64,000 nt of DNA from a bacterium 1XD21-13 (GCA_009917555.1 QZDX01000010.1:1-64000), one strand, 5' to 3'; shown: positions 46,386 through 54,081, counted from the stretch's first letter. A program made the numbers and translations. The notes: a model not told the origin generated them from the letters alone.

Positions 46386-46409
46386 AGGCTTACACCATAC
46401 AAGCCTGCC
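46386..46409. repeat. Short hairpin before the NUDIX gene
   Basis: CAGGCT (46386-46391) pairs with AGCCTG around a 12-nt loop; a weak structure in the DUF554-NUDIX gap. Confidence 0.35.
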
Positions 46410-46433
46410 GGCCCATGGCAAGGAGGAAGCTAT

Positions 46434-47054
46434 ATGGGAAAGATTATCAATATTACGAAAACCACCAATAACCGTTTCCTGAATATGTATGATCTGGATG
46501 TGGAGGATAAAAATGGGGGTAGACACCCTTATCATGTGGCCTCCAGAGCACAGTGCAGGGAGGGCTTAAAGCTTTCCACAGGCAAAAATAAGCCGGATGG
46601 CGTCATCATTTACGCCCTCTATGGGGAGCAGAAGGATCGGGTAGTTTTGATCCGTCAATACCGTTACAGCATTGGAAATTATATCTATGAATTTCCGGCC
46701 GGCCTGATCGATGAGGGAGAGGACTTTCACGCCGCCGGAATCCGGGAGCTGAAGGAAGAAACCGGATTGACCCTCCACCCCTTGGAGGTGGACCCCATCT
46801 ATTCCAAGCCTTACTTTACAACCATCGGAATGACAGACGAATCCTGTGCCGCCGTCTATGGCTGGGCTGACGGGGAGATCTCAAGCAAGGGGCAGGAGGA
46901 TACGGAGGAAATTGAGGTCATTTTAGCAGACCGAGATGAAATTCGACGGATCTTGAGGGAGGAGAACGTCTCTCTGATGTGCGCCTACATGATGATGCAT
47001 TTCTTACACGAAGCACCTGAAAATCCCTTTGCTTTTCTAAATGATGCAAAATAA
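46434..47054 (+). CDS. NUDIX hydrolase (ADP-ribose pyrophosphatase-like)
   Basis: 206-residue NUDIX enzyme. The NUDIX box (GX5EX7REUXEEXGU) is visible: 'GEDFHAAGIRELKEETGL' near 97-115, preceded by 'YEFPAGLIDEG'. The 'EFPAG' sequence before the box is common in ADP-ribose pyrophosphatases. It is followed by a strong terminator and the convergent lexA gene. Confidence 0.9.
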   Translation: MGKIINITKTTNNRFLNMYDLDVEDKNGGRHPYHVASRAQCREGLKLSTGKNKPDGVIIYALYGEQKDRVVLIRQYRYSIGNYIYEFPAGLIDEGEDFHAAGIRELKEETGLTLHPLEVDPIYSKPYFTTIGMTDESCAAVYGWADGEISSKGQEDTEEIEVILADRDEIRRILREENVSLMCAYMMMHFLHEAPENPFAFLNDAK

Positions 47055-47060
47055 ATAGGG

Positions 47061-47100
47061 GCGCAGGTTACGTAATATTATTATGTAACCTGCGCTTTTT
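47061..47100. terminator. Terminator after the NUDIX gene, containing a dif-like core
   Basis: GCGCAGGTTAC (47061-47071) pairs perfectly with GTAACCTGCGC (47085-47095), then TTTTT. Its loop and inner stem read GTTACGTAATATTATTATGTAAC (47067-47089), which shares TAATATTATTATGTAA with the dif-like site at 50941-50967. Confidence 0.85.
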
Positions 47101-47161
47101 GCATGTAAATCTTTACTTATATGCTTGGCTCTTTTATGAAAAGTTTATCAGGAGCCGCCTC

Positions 47162-47779
47162 TCATCGGAAAAAACGGAAAACGCCAAATACCTTGCCGAG
47201 AATCTGACAATCAGGAACGATAATCGGGTCCATGGTATCATTTTCCGGCTGCAGTCGGATATGATCCGCCTCCTGGTAGAAGGTCTTTACAGTGGCCGAG
47301 TCATCCACCAAGGCTACCACAATGTCCCCATTGCGCGCGGTCTGGCGCTGCTCCACCAAAATGGTATCACCGTCAAAGATTCCCGCATTGATCATGGATT
47401 CTCCCTGTACCTGAAGCATAAAGCACTGCTCATTGGGCATAAACTCCATGGGAATGGGGAAATAGGACTCCACATTCTCAACAGCCAGAATGGGCTGTCC
47501 GGCAGCTACTCGTCCTATAATGGGAACATTCACTACCTCTCTGCGTACCAGATTGAAATTGTCATCAATAATCTCAATGGCACGAGGCTTGGTGGGATCA
47601 CGGCGGATGTATCCATTCTTCTCCAGGGTTTCCAGATGCGAGTGCACGGAGGAGGTAGATTTCAAATCCACAGCCTCGCAAATATCCCGCACTGAGGGGG
47701 GATAGCCTTTATTCAATATCTGTGACTTAATATATTCCAAAATCTCGGTTTGCTTTTTCGTGATTTTGCCATAGGACAT
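47162..47779 (-). CDS. lexA: LexA repressor
   Basis: SOS-response repressor and self-cleaving protease, 205 residues. N-terminal winged HTH ('[20 protein letters not shown]'), the cleavage site Ala-Gly in '[11 protein letters not shown]', catalytic Ser in '[11 protein letters not shown]' and Lys in 'DDSATVKTF'. Its promoter contains an SOS box (47844-47857), so it autoregulates. yneA, usually adjacent, is about 4 kb away here. Confidence 0.97.
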   Translation of the reverse strand: MSYGKITKKQTEILEYIKSQILNKGYPPSVRDICEAVDLKSTSSVHSHLETLEKNGYIRRDPTKPRAIEIIDDNFNLVRREVVNVPIIGRVAAGQPILAVENVESYFPIPMEFMPNEQCFMLQVQGESMINAGIFDGDTILVEQRQTARNGDIVVALVDDSATVKTFYQEADHIRLQPENDTMDPIIVPDCQILGKVFGVFRFFR

Positions 47780-47840
47780 GGGTATGTTCCTCCTTTATAT
47801 CTTGTATTGGGTTGACAAATGAAGCTCAAATACTAGATAT

Positions 47841-47869
47841 AGTATAACATATGTTCGAATAAAAAGCAA
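47841..47869 (-). promoter_or_regulatory. lexA promoter with SOS box
   Basis: Minus strand TTGCTT (47869-47864), 17-nt spacer, TATACT (47846-47841). The SOS box CGAACATATGTTAT (47857-47844) overlaps the spacer and -10, matching the Firmicute consensus CGAAC-N4-GTTCG at most positions. Confidence 0.8.
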
Positions 47870-48001
47870 ACAAATGTTTAGAAAATTTGTTCTGTAATAT
47901 TTTTAAAATGTCCTAGTAAATCTTAAAAGTCTGTGATATAATTGTTAAGAATTGTAATAATTCAATCACACAACAGGAAAACAGAAAGGAACTTACTACT
48001 T

Positions 48002-49126
48002 ATGAGGAAGAGAATGCTGTGGATTTTGCTGGCACTGACCGTAAGTATCAGTGTCACAGGCTGTGGAAAAAAGGAGGAACCGGCTTCGGCTCCGGCAGAA
48101 GAGGAATTTTCTACAGAGGACGAGGTTCTTGACGAGGAGCCGGAGGAACCGGAAGAGGAAGAAGAGGAGGAAGAAGAGCCGGAGGTAGCTCCGGAGGGCA
48201 TGTACGCCAGTGAGCTGACCAATGAATGGATCAGCGAGGATCTGAAGGAACAGCGCCCCATCGCCGTAATGGTTGACAATGAGAAGACAGCATTGCCACA
48301 TTTTGGTCTCACACAGGCAGATGTAATCTATGAGATGATGAACAGTACGCAAAACGATCAGATCACTCGTTTTATGGTCCTGATAAAGGATTATGACAGC
48401 ATTGATCAGATCGGAAGCGTGCGAAGCGTGCGTCCCACGAACCTGATGATTGCTCCGGAATGGAATGCCATTGTCTGCCATGACGGAGGACCCTTCTATA
48501 TCAATACATATTTGGAAAAAGCGTATGTGGATCATTTCAGTGGGACCTTTTCACGTGTAAACAATGGTAAACCCAGGGAATTTACGGAGTATATTCTTCC
48601 TGGAGATATGGACAAAAACTTTCGGAATACAAAGGTCGACAGGGAATACAATGATTATCGTCCGGAGGAGCCCCATTTTAAATTTGCTTCGGAGAAAAAG
48701 CCGGTTAAGATGGAAGAACAGGCAGGCAATTTTAACTGCACTTTAGTAGATCTTCCTTTTGGACACAATGGCTCCCAGTTAGACTATGACGCGGCCTCCG
48801 GAACCTATCTGTATTCCGAGTACGGCAGCGCGCACAAGGACCCGGGCAATGGCAACAAACAGCTGGCTTTCAAGAATGTCATTCTTCAGAAAATGTCGTT
48901 TAACCAGCTGGACGATCACGGATATATGGTTTGGAACTGTCTTGGGTCCGGAGAGGGCTATTATATTACCGATGGAAAAGCAATGCCCATCAGCTGGGTA
49001 AAAGAATCCGAACAGGGGCGTACCGTATACCGCGACACCATGGGTGATGAGATTCAGATAAATACAGGTAAAACCTACATTGGTTTTGTGGCGGATAGCC
49101 GATGGAGTGAATTGGTAGTGGAATAA
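48002..49126 (+). CDS. DUF3048 (YerB-like) lipoprotein
   Basis: Secreted lipoprotein of about 374 residues. Signal peptide with lipobox VTGC (C21), then a very acidic linker (runs of E near residues 35-65). The DUF3048 domain starts near 'RPIAVMVDNEKTALPHFGLT' with 'QADVIYEMMN' and 'IGSVRSVRPTNL'. YerB-type proteins are of unknown or cell-envelope function. ATG 48002 has AGAAAGGAAC upstream; the frame before it is not coding-like. Confidence 0.9.
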   Translation: MRKRMLWILLALTVSISVTGCGKKEEPASAPAEEEFSTEDEVLDEEPEEPEEEEEEEEEPEVAPEGMYASELTNEWISEDLKEQRPIAVMVDNEKTALPHFGLTQADVIYEMMNSTQNDQITRFMVLIKDYDSIDQIGSVRSVRPTNLMIAPEWNAIVCHDGGPFYINTYLEKAYVDHFSGTFSRVNNGKPREFTEYILPGDMDKNFRNTKVDREYNDYRPEEPHFKFASEKKPVKMEEQAGNFNCTLVDLPFGHNGSQLDYDAASGTYLYSEYGSAHKDPGNGNKQLAFKNVILQKMSFNQLDDHGYMVWNCLGSGEGYYITDGKAMPISWVKESEQGRTVYRDTMGDEIQINTGKTYIGFVADSRWSELVVE

Positions 49127-49155
49127 ACCATATGAAAAAATAAGTATTTAAAAAA

Positions 49156-49201
49156 GCAGTCCTTGCGGGTATAAGGTATAAGCCTGCAAGGGCTGTTTTT
49201 T
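49156..49201 (+). terminator. Terminator after the DUF3048 gene
   Basis: AGTCCTTGCGGG (49158-49169) pairs fully (two wobbles) with CCTGCAAGGGCT (49183-49194), then GTTTTTT. Confidence 0.88.
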
Positions 49202-49216
49202 GTTGCAGACTTTTAC

Positions 49217-49384
49217 TCAAAAACCAATCAGCTCCGTCACCTCCAATTTACGAGCAAGTGCAGTCAATGCCTCTTTGTTGGTGATCGGGTATACAAGCCT
49301 TTGCTTTGACAGATACTTCTGGTTCACAAAATCGCTCATTATTTTTTCTACATGTCGGTAGGATACTACTAAGCTTTCTGCAAT
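49217..49384 (-). pseudogene. Remnant of a Crp/Fnr-family (YeiL-like) regulator, C-terminus
   Basis: On the minus strand a 55-codon open segment ends at TGA 49217-49219 and reads IAESLVVSYRHVEKIMSDFV, then 'NQKYLSKQRLVYPITNKEAL'. This is the HTH end of a Crp/Fnr-type regulator such as YeiL. The upstream part (sensor domain and start) is missing; at 49384-49400 it meets a nucleoside hydrolase fragment running the other way. Confidence 0.6.
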
Positions 49385-49399
49385 CAAAACCTTTTTGAT

Positions 49400-49747
49400 A
49401 CAAATCAGGTGTTACCAAAAACACTTCTTAATACATTAAATGTGGTTCAGCATTTGGAGCTAGATATCCCCGTATACTCTGGAATGGATCGCCCTATGGT
49501 ACGTAAACAGATGGTAGCGGGTGAAATTCATGGAGAAACCGGTCTGGATGGCCCCGTATTTGGCCCCTTAAGAATCAAAGAGGAAAAGGAACATTCTGAC
49601 CAATTTTGAAACAAAGCCTGCTTATGTTGAGGTGTATGTGACTTTTACCGAACCAATGGCAAGGAGCCTAATACACTTGTAGGTATAAAGCTGAATTTGA
49701 CACGCTTCTGGGACTTGGTGGAAGAAAATCTTCGCCGTTTCCGATAG
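49400..49747 (+). pseudogene. Decayed ribonucleoside hydrolase (IunH/Rih) C-terminal part
   Basis: Fragments in more than one frame match the C-terminal half of inosine-uridine-type nucleoside hydrolases. First: 'NQVLPKTLLNTLNVVQHL', 'DIPVYSGMDRPMVRKQMV', 'GEIHGETGLDGPVFGP', ending in an early TGA (49607-49609). Then 'KPAYVEVYVTFTEPM' and, in another frame, 'PNTLVGIKLNLTRFWDLVEE' to TAG at 49747. Start, N-terminal aspartates and several internal pieces are gone, so it is inactive. Confidence 0.75.
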
Positions 49748-49754
49748 CCAAAGT

Positions 49755-50861
49755 CTAGTCCTCCCGAAGCCTCACCGCCTTGGCCGCCATCCGCCGGCGG
49801 TGTTCATCCTGGGCGGCATAGTGCTTCCGGGTGGTATTCACATCCTTATGGCCCAGCACATCAGCCACCAGATAGATATCTCCGGTCTCCTGATACAGTG
49901 TAGTTCCGTAGGTGCTGCGGAGCTTGTGGGGAGTGATTTTCTTAAGGGGCGTTACCTGCTTTGCATATTTCTTCACCAGGTTCTCCACAGCGCCTACGCC
50001 GATGCGCCGTTTCTGGGTGGAGTAGAAGAGTGCAAGCTCATGTCCCTCCTGGGGAATCACTTCCTTGCGGCTTCCGTTGATATAATTTTTCAGAGCTTGT
50101 TCTACCTCATCGCCAAAATAAACGATCATTTCGGAACCGCCTTTTCGTATTACCTTGATGCCATTGTTGTTAAAATCCACATCTGTAATGTCAAGTCCCA
50201 CACATTCAGACACGCGGATTCCGGTTCCCAATAGGAGCGTAACAATGGCCAGATCCCGTTCCTTGGTCTTTTCATAATAGACTTTTTTCTGACCGGTAAG
50301 GCCGTCTCCTCCATGCTCAATAAAATCCAGCAGCCGGGCCGTCTCATCTACATCCAGGCGGATAATGGCCTTGTCGTGGAGCTTGGGCATGTCTACTAGG
50401 ACGGTAGGGTTATTTTTAATCATTTCATAGCGATATAAGTAGGCATAAAGGCTTCGAAGAGCAGACATTTTTCGCTTGAGTCCCAACTCTCCATTGGAAA
50501 CATCCTTCACAGATGCTTTTTCATTCACATCGAGATCCGTTGAATTGTCTCCAGCAGCAATTTTTTTCTGATAAAGCTTTAAATACTCCTGATATTCCTC
50601 AATATCTACCGCCTGAAGCTGATCCAAGTCATCCAGTCTGAAATCCGATGTTTTATAATTTTTATATAAAGGATTTTCCTCAATCAGAAATCGGAAGAAG
50701 ATTCGAATATCATAAGCATAGGAAATTCGTGTCTTTGTAGAGGTGGTAGATTCCATGGCTCGAAAATAATCCTTTACAAAGTATGGAAGGGTGCTTAAAA
50801 TCTCCCGCAGCCTTCGAATATTTTCTATATTATTTTGTTGATGATATGTTCTATATTCCAT
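49755..50861 (-). CDS. Tyrosine recombinase, XerS-like
   Basis: 368-residue site-specific recombinase. Catalytic residues: Arg in 'LLLGTGIRVSECVG', Lys in 'KVIRKGGSEM', His/Arg in 'ITPHKLRSTYGTTLY', His in 'LGHKDVNTTRKHY' with Tyr ending this motif. The N-terminus ('LSTLPYFVKDYFRAME') and length recall streptococcal XerS, a single-protein dimer-resolution recombinase, rather than XerC/D (about 300). A dif-like site lies about 80 bp upstream of its start, as dif-SL does for xerS. It could also be a mobile-element integrase. Confidence 0.85.
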   Translation of the reverse strand: MEYRTYHQQNNIENIRRLREILSTLPYFVKDYFRAMESTTSTKTRISYAYDIRIFFRFLIEENPLYKNYKTSDFRLDDLDQLQAVDIEEYQEYLKLYQKKIAAGDNSTDLDVNEKASVKDVSNGELGLKRKMSALRSLYAYLYRYEMIKNNPTVLVDMPKLHDKAIIRLDVDETARLLDFIEHGGDGLTGQKKVYYEKTKERDLAIVTLLLGTGIRVSECVGLDITDVDFNNNGIKVIRKGGSEMIVYFGDEVEQALKNYINGSRKEVIPQEGHELALFYSTQKRRIGVGAVENLVKKYAKQVTPLKKITPHKLRSTYGTTLYQETGDIYLVADVLGHKDVNTTRKHYAAQDEHRRRMAAKAVRLRED

Positions 50862-50940
50862 GATGAAATGTTTCCTTTCTTAATGTCTGGTGTGTACCTT
50901 TCCTGCAATTCACACAAGCTTCCACCTTCGTAAACACAGT

Positions 50941-50967
50941 AGTTACCATAATATTATTATGTAAACA
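50941..50967. other. Candidate dif (chromosome dimer resolution) site
   Basis: AGTTACCATAA-TATTA-TTATGTAAACA. The right arm TTATGTAAAC equals the right arm of B. subtilis dif as I remember it, and the left arm AGTTACCATAA mirrors it (9 of 11 symmetric). The centre is 5 bp instead of 6. Position just upstream of the XerS-like gene supports the assignment. Confidence 0.55.
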
Positions 50968-51003
50968 CCATTGATTACTTATCCTATTGAGTGGGGATGC
51001 CCA

Positions 51004-51032
51004 TTGACGTTTGAGGATGTCAATGCTATAAT
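51004..51032 (+). promoter_or_regulatory. Promoter of the orphan cobalamin riboswitch
   Basis: TTGACG (51004-51009), 17-nt spacer, perfect TATAAT (51027-51032). Predicted start near 51039. Confidence 0.75.
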
Positions 51033-51049
51033 AACTAAGTACAATTCCA

Positions 51050-51238
51050 TATAAGGTATTAAGTGCCTGTCTGGATAAAAGGTCCGGCAGGGAAAAGGGA
51101 ATTAGGTGTAAGTCCTAAGCGATCCGGTCACTGTAAGCAGGGAGTATTTCCTGACACATCCATTGTACAACTTTTTGTATGAGAAGGAAAGGAAAATATG
51201 CAGATCTGTAAGCCAGGAAACCTGCTTAATACTTAAGG
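51050..51238 (+). ncRNA. Cobalamin (B12) riboswitch
   Basis: Core elements in the right order: GGGAA then TTAGGTGTAAGTCCTAAGCG (51102-51121), GGTCACTGTAA (51126-51136), and the B12 box AGCCAGGAAACCTGC (51211-51225). Preceded by a near-consensus promoter and followed by an intrinsic terminator (51270-51324). No intact gene follows; only a coding-like remnant (51325-51552). Confidence 0.88.
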
Positions 51239-51269
51239 AGAGACTTCCGAAGAAAGTTCAGTTCCTGAC

Positions 51270-51324
51270 AAAATGCCTGATGGTTTTTTGTATTTGTCTG
51301 TTTCTCGGGAAGCAGGCATTTTTT
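51270..51324 (+). terminator. Terminator downstream of the cobalamin riboswitch
   Basis: AAAATGCCTG (51270-51279) pairs with CAGGCATTTT (51313-51322) around a 33-nt loop, then T-rich sequence. Probable expression platform: closed when cobalamin is bound. Confidence 0.75.
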
Positions 51325-51552
51325 ATGCAACACAGGTCTTTCTTTGACCTGCCATATGGAATGCTCACTGTGGAACCGTACCATCTAAAAGCGGCTCTAC
51401 CAAACGCAAAAGGTCTGATAGGCTGTGACGGCATTCAGTCTATTCACGCCTTTCCCCAGGCCGCTGCGGATGCCATGACATCTGTTCTGAGAGCTTGTCT
51501 AAGAGAGTTTTTTACAAATCAAGAAGAAAATCCTGCAGCTTTTCTGTCTTGA
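51325..51552 (+). pseudogene. Coding-like remnant after the cobalamin riboswitch, family not recognised
   Basis: The frame reads 'FFDLPYGMLTVEPYHLKAAL', 'PNAKGLIGCDGIQSIHAFPQ' and 'AAADAMTSVLRACLREFF' before TGA at 51550. The composition looks like real protein. No ribosome binding site or proper N-terminus exists, because the terminator T-run lies directly upstream, and the ORF part before 51300 coincides with the riboswitch. It may be the tail of the former B12-regulated gene. I do not recognise the family. Confidence 0.4.
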
Positions 51553-51631
51553 AGAATTAAAAGCTATTTCTGTGACAGCTCTTTTGGGCAGATGTTTTTT
51601 GTGTATGATGGAGATTGGATTATTTATTCCC

Positions 51632-51671
51632 TAGATCTATGAGAAAAACATGTGTTTGTCGCATAGATCTA
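51632..51671. repeat. Perfect 10-bp hairpin in the 51.55-51.86 kb gap
   Basis: TAGATCTATG (51632-51641) pairs perfectly with CATAGATCTA (51662-51671), 20-nt loop. The rest of the roughly 300-bp gap up to yneA shows nothing I can name. Confidence 0.55.
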
Positions 51672-51858
51672 AGATGCCGAGTATCTACTGCACTGAAAGC
51701 TTCCACCCATATCAAAGATCTTTTTAAATCGTTACTCCCTTATTATAAATACATCTCAATACTATTTTACAGTTACACAGATTTAAAAAGCCGTCTATAG
51801 GATAGATATAAATATCATCCACAAGGCGGCCTTTCCAAACCCTCCAGGCAATTGGCAA

Positions 51859-52176
51859 TTAAAGTTTATACTCCGTAGAGTAATATGGCATAATCAAATT
51901 CTGACCGGATATAATTTTTCCGTTCTTAATGGAATTCAACTGGCTTACCTCCCTGATGTACTCTTCTTTGGAATCATAATTCTCCAAATATGCATCTGCC
52001 AGATCCCATAAGGTATCACCAGGCCGAATCTCAATATTGGTATAATACTTGTAATAAGTAACCTCCGGCTCCTTATTCTTCGCCTTTGATAAAAAGCTCC
52101 CAAATGTAATAGCCAAAGCCAGAATCAAACAAACCGTTAAACAAATCGTCAAAACAGATTTTTTTCTCCTACACAT
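51859..52176 (-). CDS. yneA: SOS cell-division suppressor YneA (LysM protein)
   Basis: About 105 residues, the size of B. subtilis YneA: short basic N-terminus (MCRRKKSVLTIC), one TM segment, then a LysM-like domain 'IRPGDTLWDLADAYLENYDS' ending 'IISGQNLIMPYYSTEYKL'. Such proteins delay septation during DNA damage. I choose ATG 52176; the frame is open further upstream but those residues cover the promoter. The promoter carries several LexA boxes, so it should be SOS-induced. Confidence 0.88.
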   Translation of the reverse strand: MCRRKKSVLTICLTVCLILALAITFGSFLSKAKNKEPEVTYYKYYTNIEIRPGDTLWDLADAYLENYDSKEEYIREVSQLNSIKNGKIISGQNLIMPYYSTEYKL

Positions 52177-52216
52177 ACTCTTATCCCCCAAACCCCATTT
52201 TTCGAACATATCTTCC

Positions 52217-52282
52217 AAACAATTGTTCTGTATGCTGTTATTATACACACAGAACAATTGTTTGTCAATACATATGTTCGAA
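52217..52282 (-). promoter_or_regulatory. yneA promoter with three SOS boxes
   Basis: Minus strand TTGACA (52268-52263), exactly 17 nt, TATAAT (52245-52240): full consensus. LexA-box-like palindromes: AAACAATTGTTCTG (52217-52230, near the start of transcription), AGAACAATTGTTTG (52251-52264, in the spacer) and TACATATGTTCGAA (52269-52282, upstream of -35). The perfect promoter needs tight repression, which three operators could give. Confidence 0.85.
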
Positions 52283-52403
52283 AAATGTTCGATTTTTTGT
52301 TCGAGATATAAGATCAAAAAAATCACCCAAACACTGCTCTTAAGCTCAATGTCTGGGTGATATATTCCGATCATTTAACACAAAACGGTTGCTGTCTGCT
52401 TCA

Positions 52404-52757
52404 TTAGTCTAACTGCTTAATACAATCAATGGTAACCTGGTAGTCTTCTTTTACCTGCTCCAGCACCGGTTCCAAATCTGCACCGTATTCCTCCCTATTG
52501 CGCAACAGCTCAGCAAGGTCATTGGAGGATTTGTAAAGTCGGTCCAGAGAAAGATTCTGACAGATTCCCTTAATGGTATGGGCAGCTCGGAATGCCTCTG
52601 GCATATTACGATTTTCTATGGAGGTGCAAAGTAGCTCAAAACTGGAATCATTGAGAACACGAAGCACAAACTTTTTGATCCGCTCTTCGGTTCTTAGACG
52701 TCCCTCTACATCCGCATAATTTCCTCCCATAGCATCATAACATTCTTTGATTGTCAT
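52404..52757 (-). CDS. HPt domain phosphotransfer protein
   Basis: 117-residue single-domain histidine phosphotransfer protein. The phosphorylatable histidine is H60 in 'FRAAHTIKGICQNLSLDRLY', a textbook HPt motif, inside a four-helix bundle. No histidine kinase or response regulator lies next to it, so it is an orphan intermediate in a phosphorelay encoded elsewhere. ATG is preceded by GGAAGGTAAG on the minus strand. Confidence 0.9.
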   Translation of the reverse strand: MTIKECYDAMGGNYADVEGRLRTEERIKKFVLRVLNDSSFELLCTSIENRNMPEAFRAAHTIKGICQNLSLDRLYKSSNDLAELLRNREEYGADLEPVLEQVKEDYQVTIDCIKQLD

Positions 52758-52883
52758 TTTATCTTACCTTCCTTTCTGTTGCTCCTTTATACAATTTATC
52801 ATAAATATAGCAGTAATTCAAGATAAACGCTAAAATTTAGATGATAGAATATAAAAAACTCTTACCATGACATGGGCAGTGAA

Positions 52884-52913
52884 GGTTACTTGTTCACTCC
52901 GTTCACAGTAACC
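52884..52913. repeat. Hairpin GGTTAC/GTAACC upstream of ttcA
   Basis: GGTTAC (52884-52889) pairs with GTAACC (52908-52913); GTTCAC occurs twice inside. In the 260-bp gap between the HPt gene and ttcA. Confidence 0.5.
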
Positions 52914-53016
52914 TGTAAAGGGATAGAATGAGGCATAATCATTATCTTTCGCTTGCTAAACCTCTCTCTTTCGTGGTATCATGTCCAGGACAGATTGTCA
53001 GAAGGAAGGTATTGAT

Positions 53017-53772
53017 ATGAAGCTGCAGCAGCTCTTAAGCTATACACGCAGAGCCGTGGATGATTACCATATGATACAGGAGGGGGATAAAATTGCCGTA
53101 GGAATTTCCGGCGGTAAGGACAGCCTGGCCATGCTCTATGCCCTCCATGGCCTGCAGCGCTTCTATCCGGCCTCCTTTGAGCTGGAGGCTATTACTGTGG
53201 ACCTGGGCTTTCCAAACTTTGATTTAAGCGGAATCCGGGCCTTGTGCAAGGAAATGGATATACATTATACCATTGTTCCCACAGATATCTACGATATTAT
53301 CTTCCAGGTGCGCCGGGAAAGCAATCCCTGTGCCCTCTGTGCCAAGATGCGCAAGGGCGCCTTAAACAAGGCAATCAAGGAAACCGGCTGCAATAAGGTA
53401 GCTTACGCCCATCACAAAAATGATGTAATTGAAACTATGCTGCTCTCTCTCATCTTTGAGGGGCGTTTTCATACCTTTGCTCCGGTTACCTATCTGGATC
53501 GGATGGATTTGACGGTAATCCGTCCTCTGATGTATGTGGATGAGGCAGATGTGATTGGTTTTCAGCACAAGTACAATCTGCCTGTCTGCAAAAGTCCCTG
53601 CCCTGCCGACGGGCATACCAAGCGGGAATACGCCAAGGATCTGCTCCGCAGTCTGAATCAGGAGCACCCCGGAACCTCCGAGCGCATGTTCCGGGCTATT
53701 TTGGAGGGCATTTACAAGCCTTATGAGGACCCAGAATTCATCCGGGAGCTTTCTCAAAGTTCATACAAATAA
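53017..53772 (+). CDS. ttcA: TtcA-like tRNA 2-thiolation ATPase
   Basis: PP-loop ATPase of 251 residues that in TtcA proteins 2-thiolates C32 of certain tRNAs. P-loop 'GISGGKDSLAML' at 29-40, CxxC in 'ESNPCALCAKMRKG' and a third cysteine in 'CKSPCPADG' fit the Fe-S-dependent TtcA group. ATG 53017 follows AAGGAAGG; an ATG at 52981 is in frame without support. Its 3' end overlaps the convergent HTH gene by 12 bp. Confidence 0.85.
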   Translation: MKLQQLLSYTRRAVDDYHMIQEGDKIAVGISGGKDSLAMLYALHGLQRFYPASFELEAITVDLGFPNFDLSGIRALCKEMDIHYTIVPTDIYDIIFQVRRESNPCALCAKMRKGALNKAIKETGCNKVAYAHHKNDVIETMLLSLIFEGRFHTFAPVTYLDRMDLTVIRPLMYVDEADVIGFQHKYNLPVCKSPCPADGHTKREYAKDLLRSLNQEHPGTSERMFRAILEGIYKPYEDPEFIRELSQSSYK

Positions 53773-53955
53773 TTTGGCCGGCTTATTTATTAAGCTTCCT
53801 CCACATCTTTCGATCACGCAAGCAACTTCTCTCATATAAGAGCGAACGCTTCTGGATGAGATCCCCAGCTCATCTGCTAGTAAACGGTTTGTAACCGGAG
53901 TGTCCATATCTAAAAGCAGCTGTAAAAGAAGCTGCGCTTTGGGAGAAATATACAT
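53761..53955 (-). CDS. Solo HTH protein (HTH_11 type), 64 residues
   Basis: Consists of one winged-HTH unit: 'VTNRLLADELGISSRSVRSY' then 'MREVACVIERCGGSLINKPA'. It resembles the first HTH of BglG/MtlR-type regulators with everything after it missing, and ends 'KLFV'. AAGGAGAGGAGG precedes the ATG, so it is likely translated. It may be a small regulator or the stump of a larger gene. Confidence 0.65.
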   Translation of the reverse strand: MYISPKAQLLLQLLLDMDTPVTNRLLADELGISSRSVRSYMREVACVIERCGGSLINKPAKLFV

Positions 53956-54081
53956 TGGCCTCCTCTCCTTGCATACAGTTTTAAAACAATTCTCTACAAT
54001 AAAAGTGTAACATAAAAAATAGGGTTTCCATTTTTACAAAAGTATACTTTTGCCACAATGTTGTGGAAAAATACGTCTAAT

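Noticed and set aside
49755-50861. Prophage integrase
   Set aside because: No phage genes, no tRNA target, and the protein resembles XerS; kept as recombinase with mobile origin only as an alternative.
51163-51360. N-terminal half of an open frame over the cobalamin riboswitch
   Set aside because: It lies on riboswitch and terminator structure; only the part after 51325 looks like protein.
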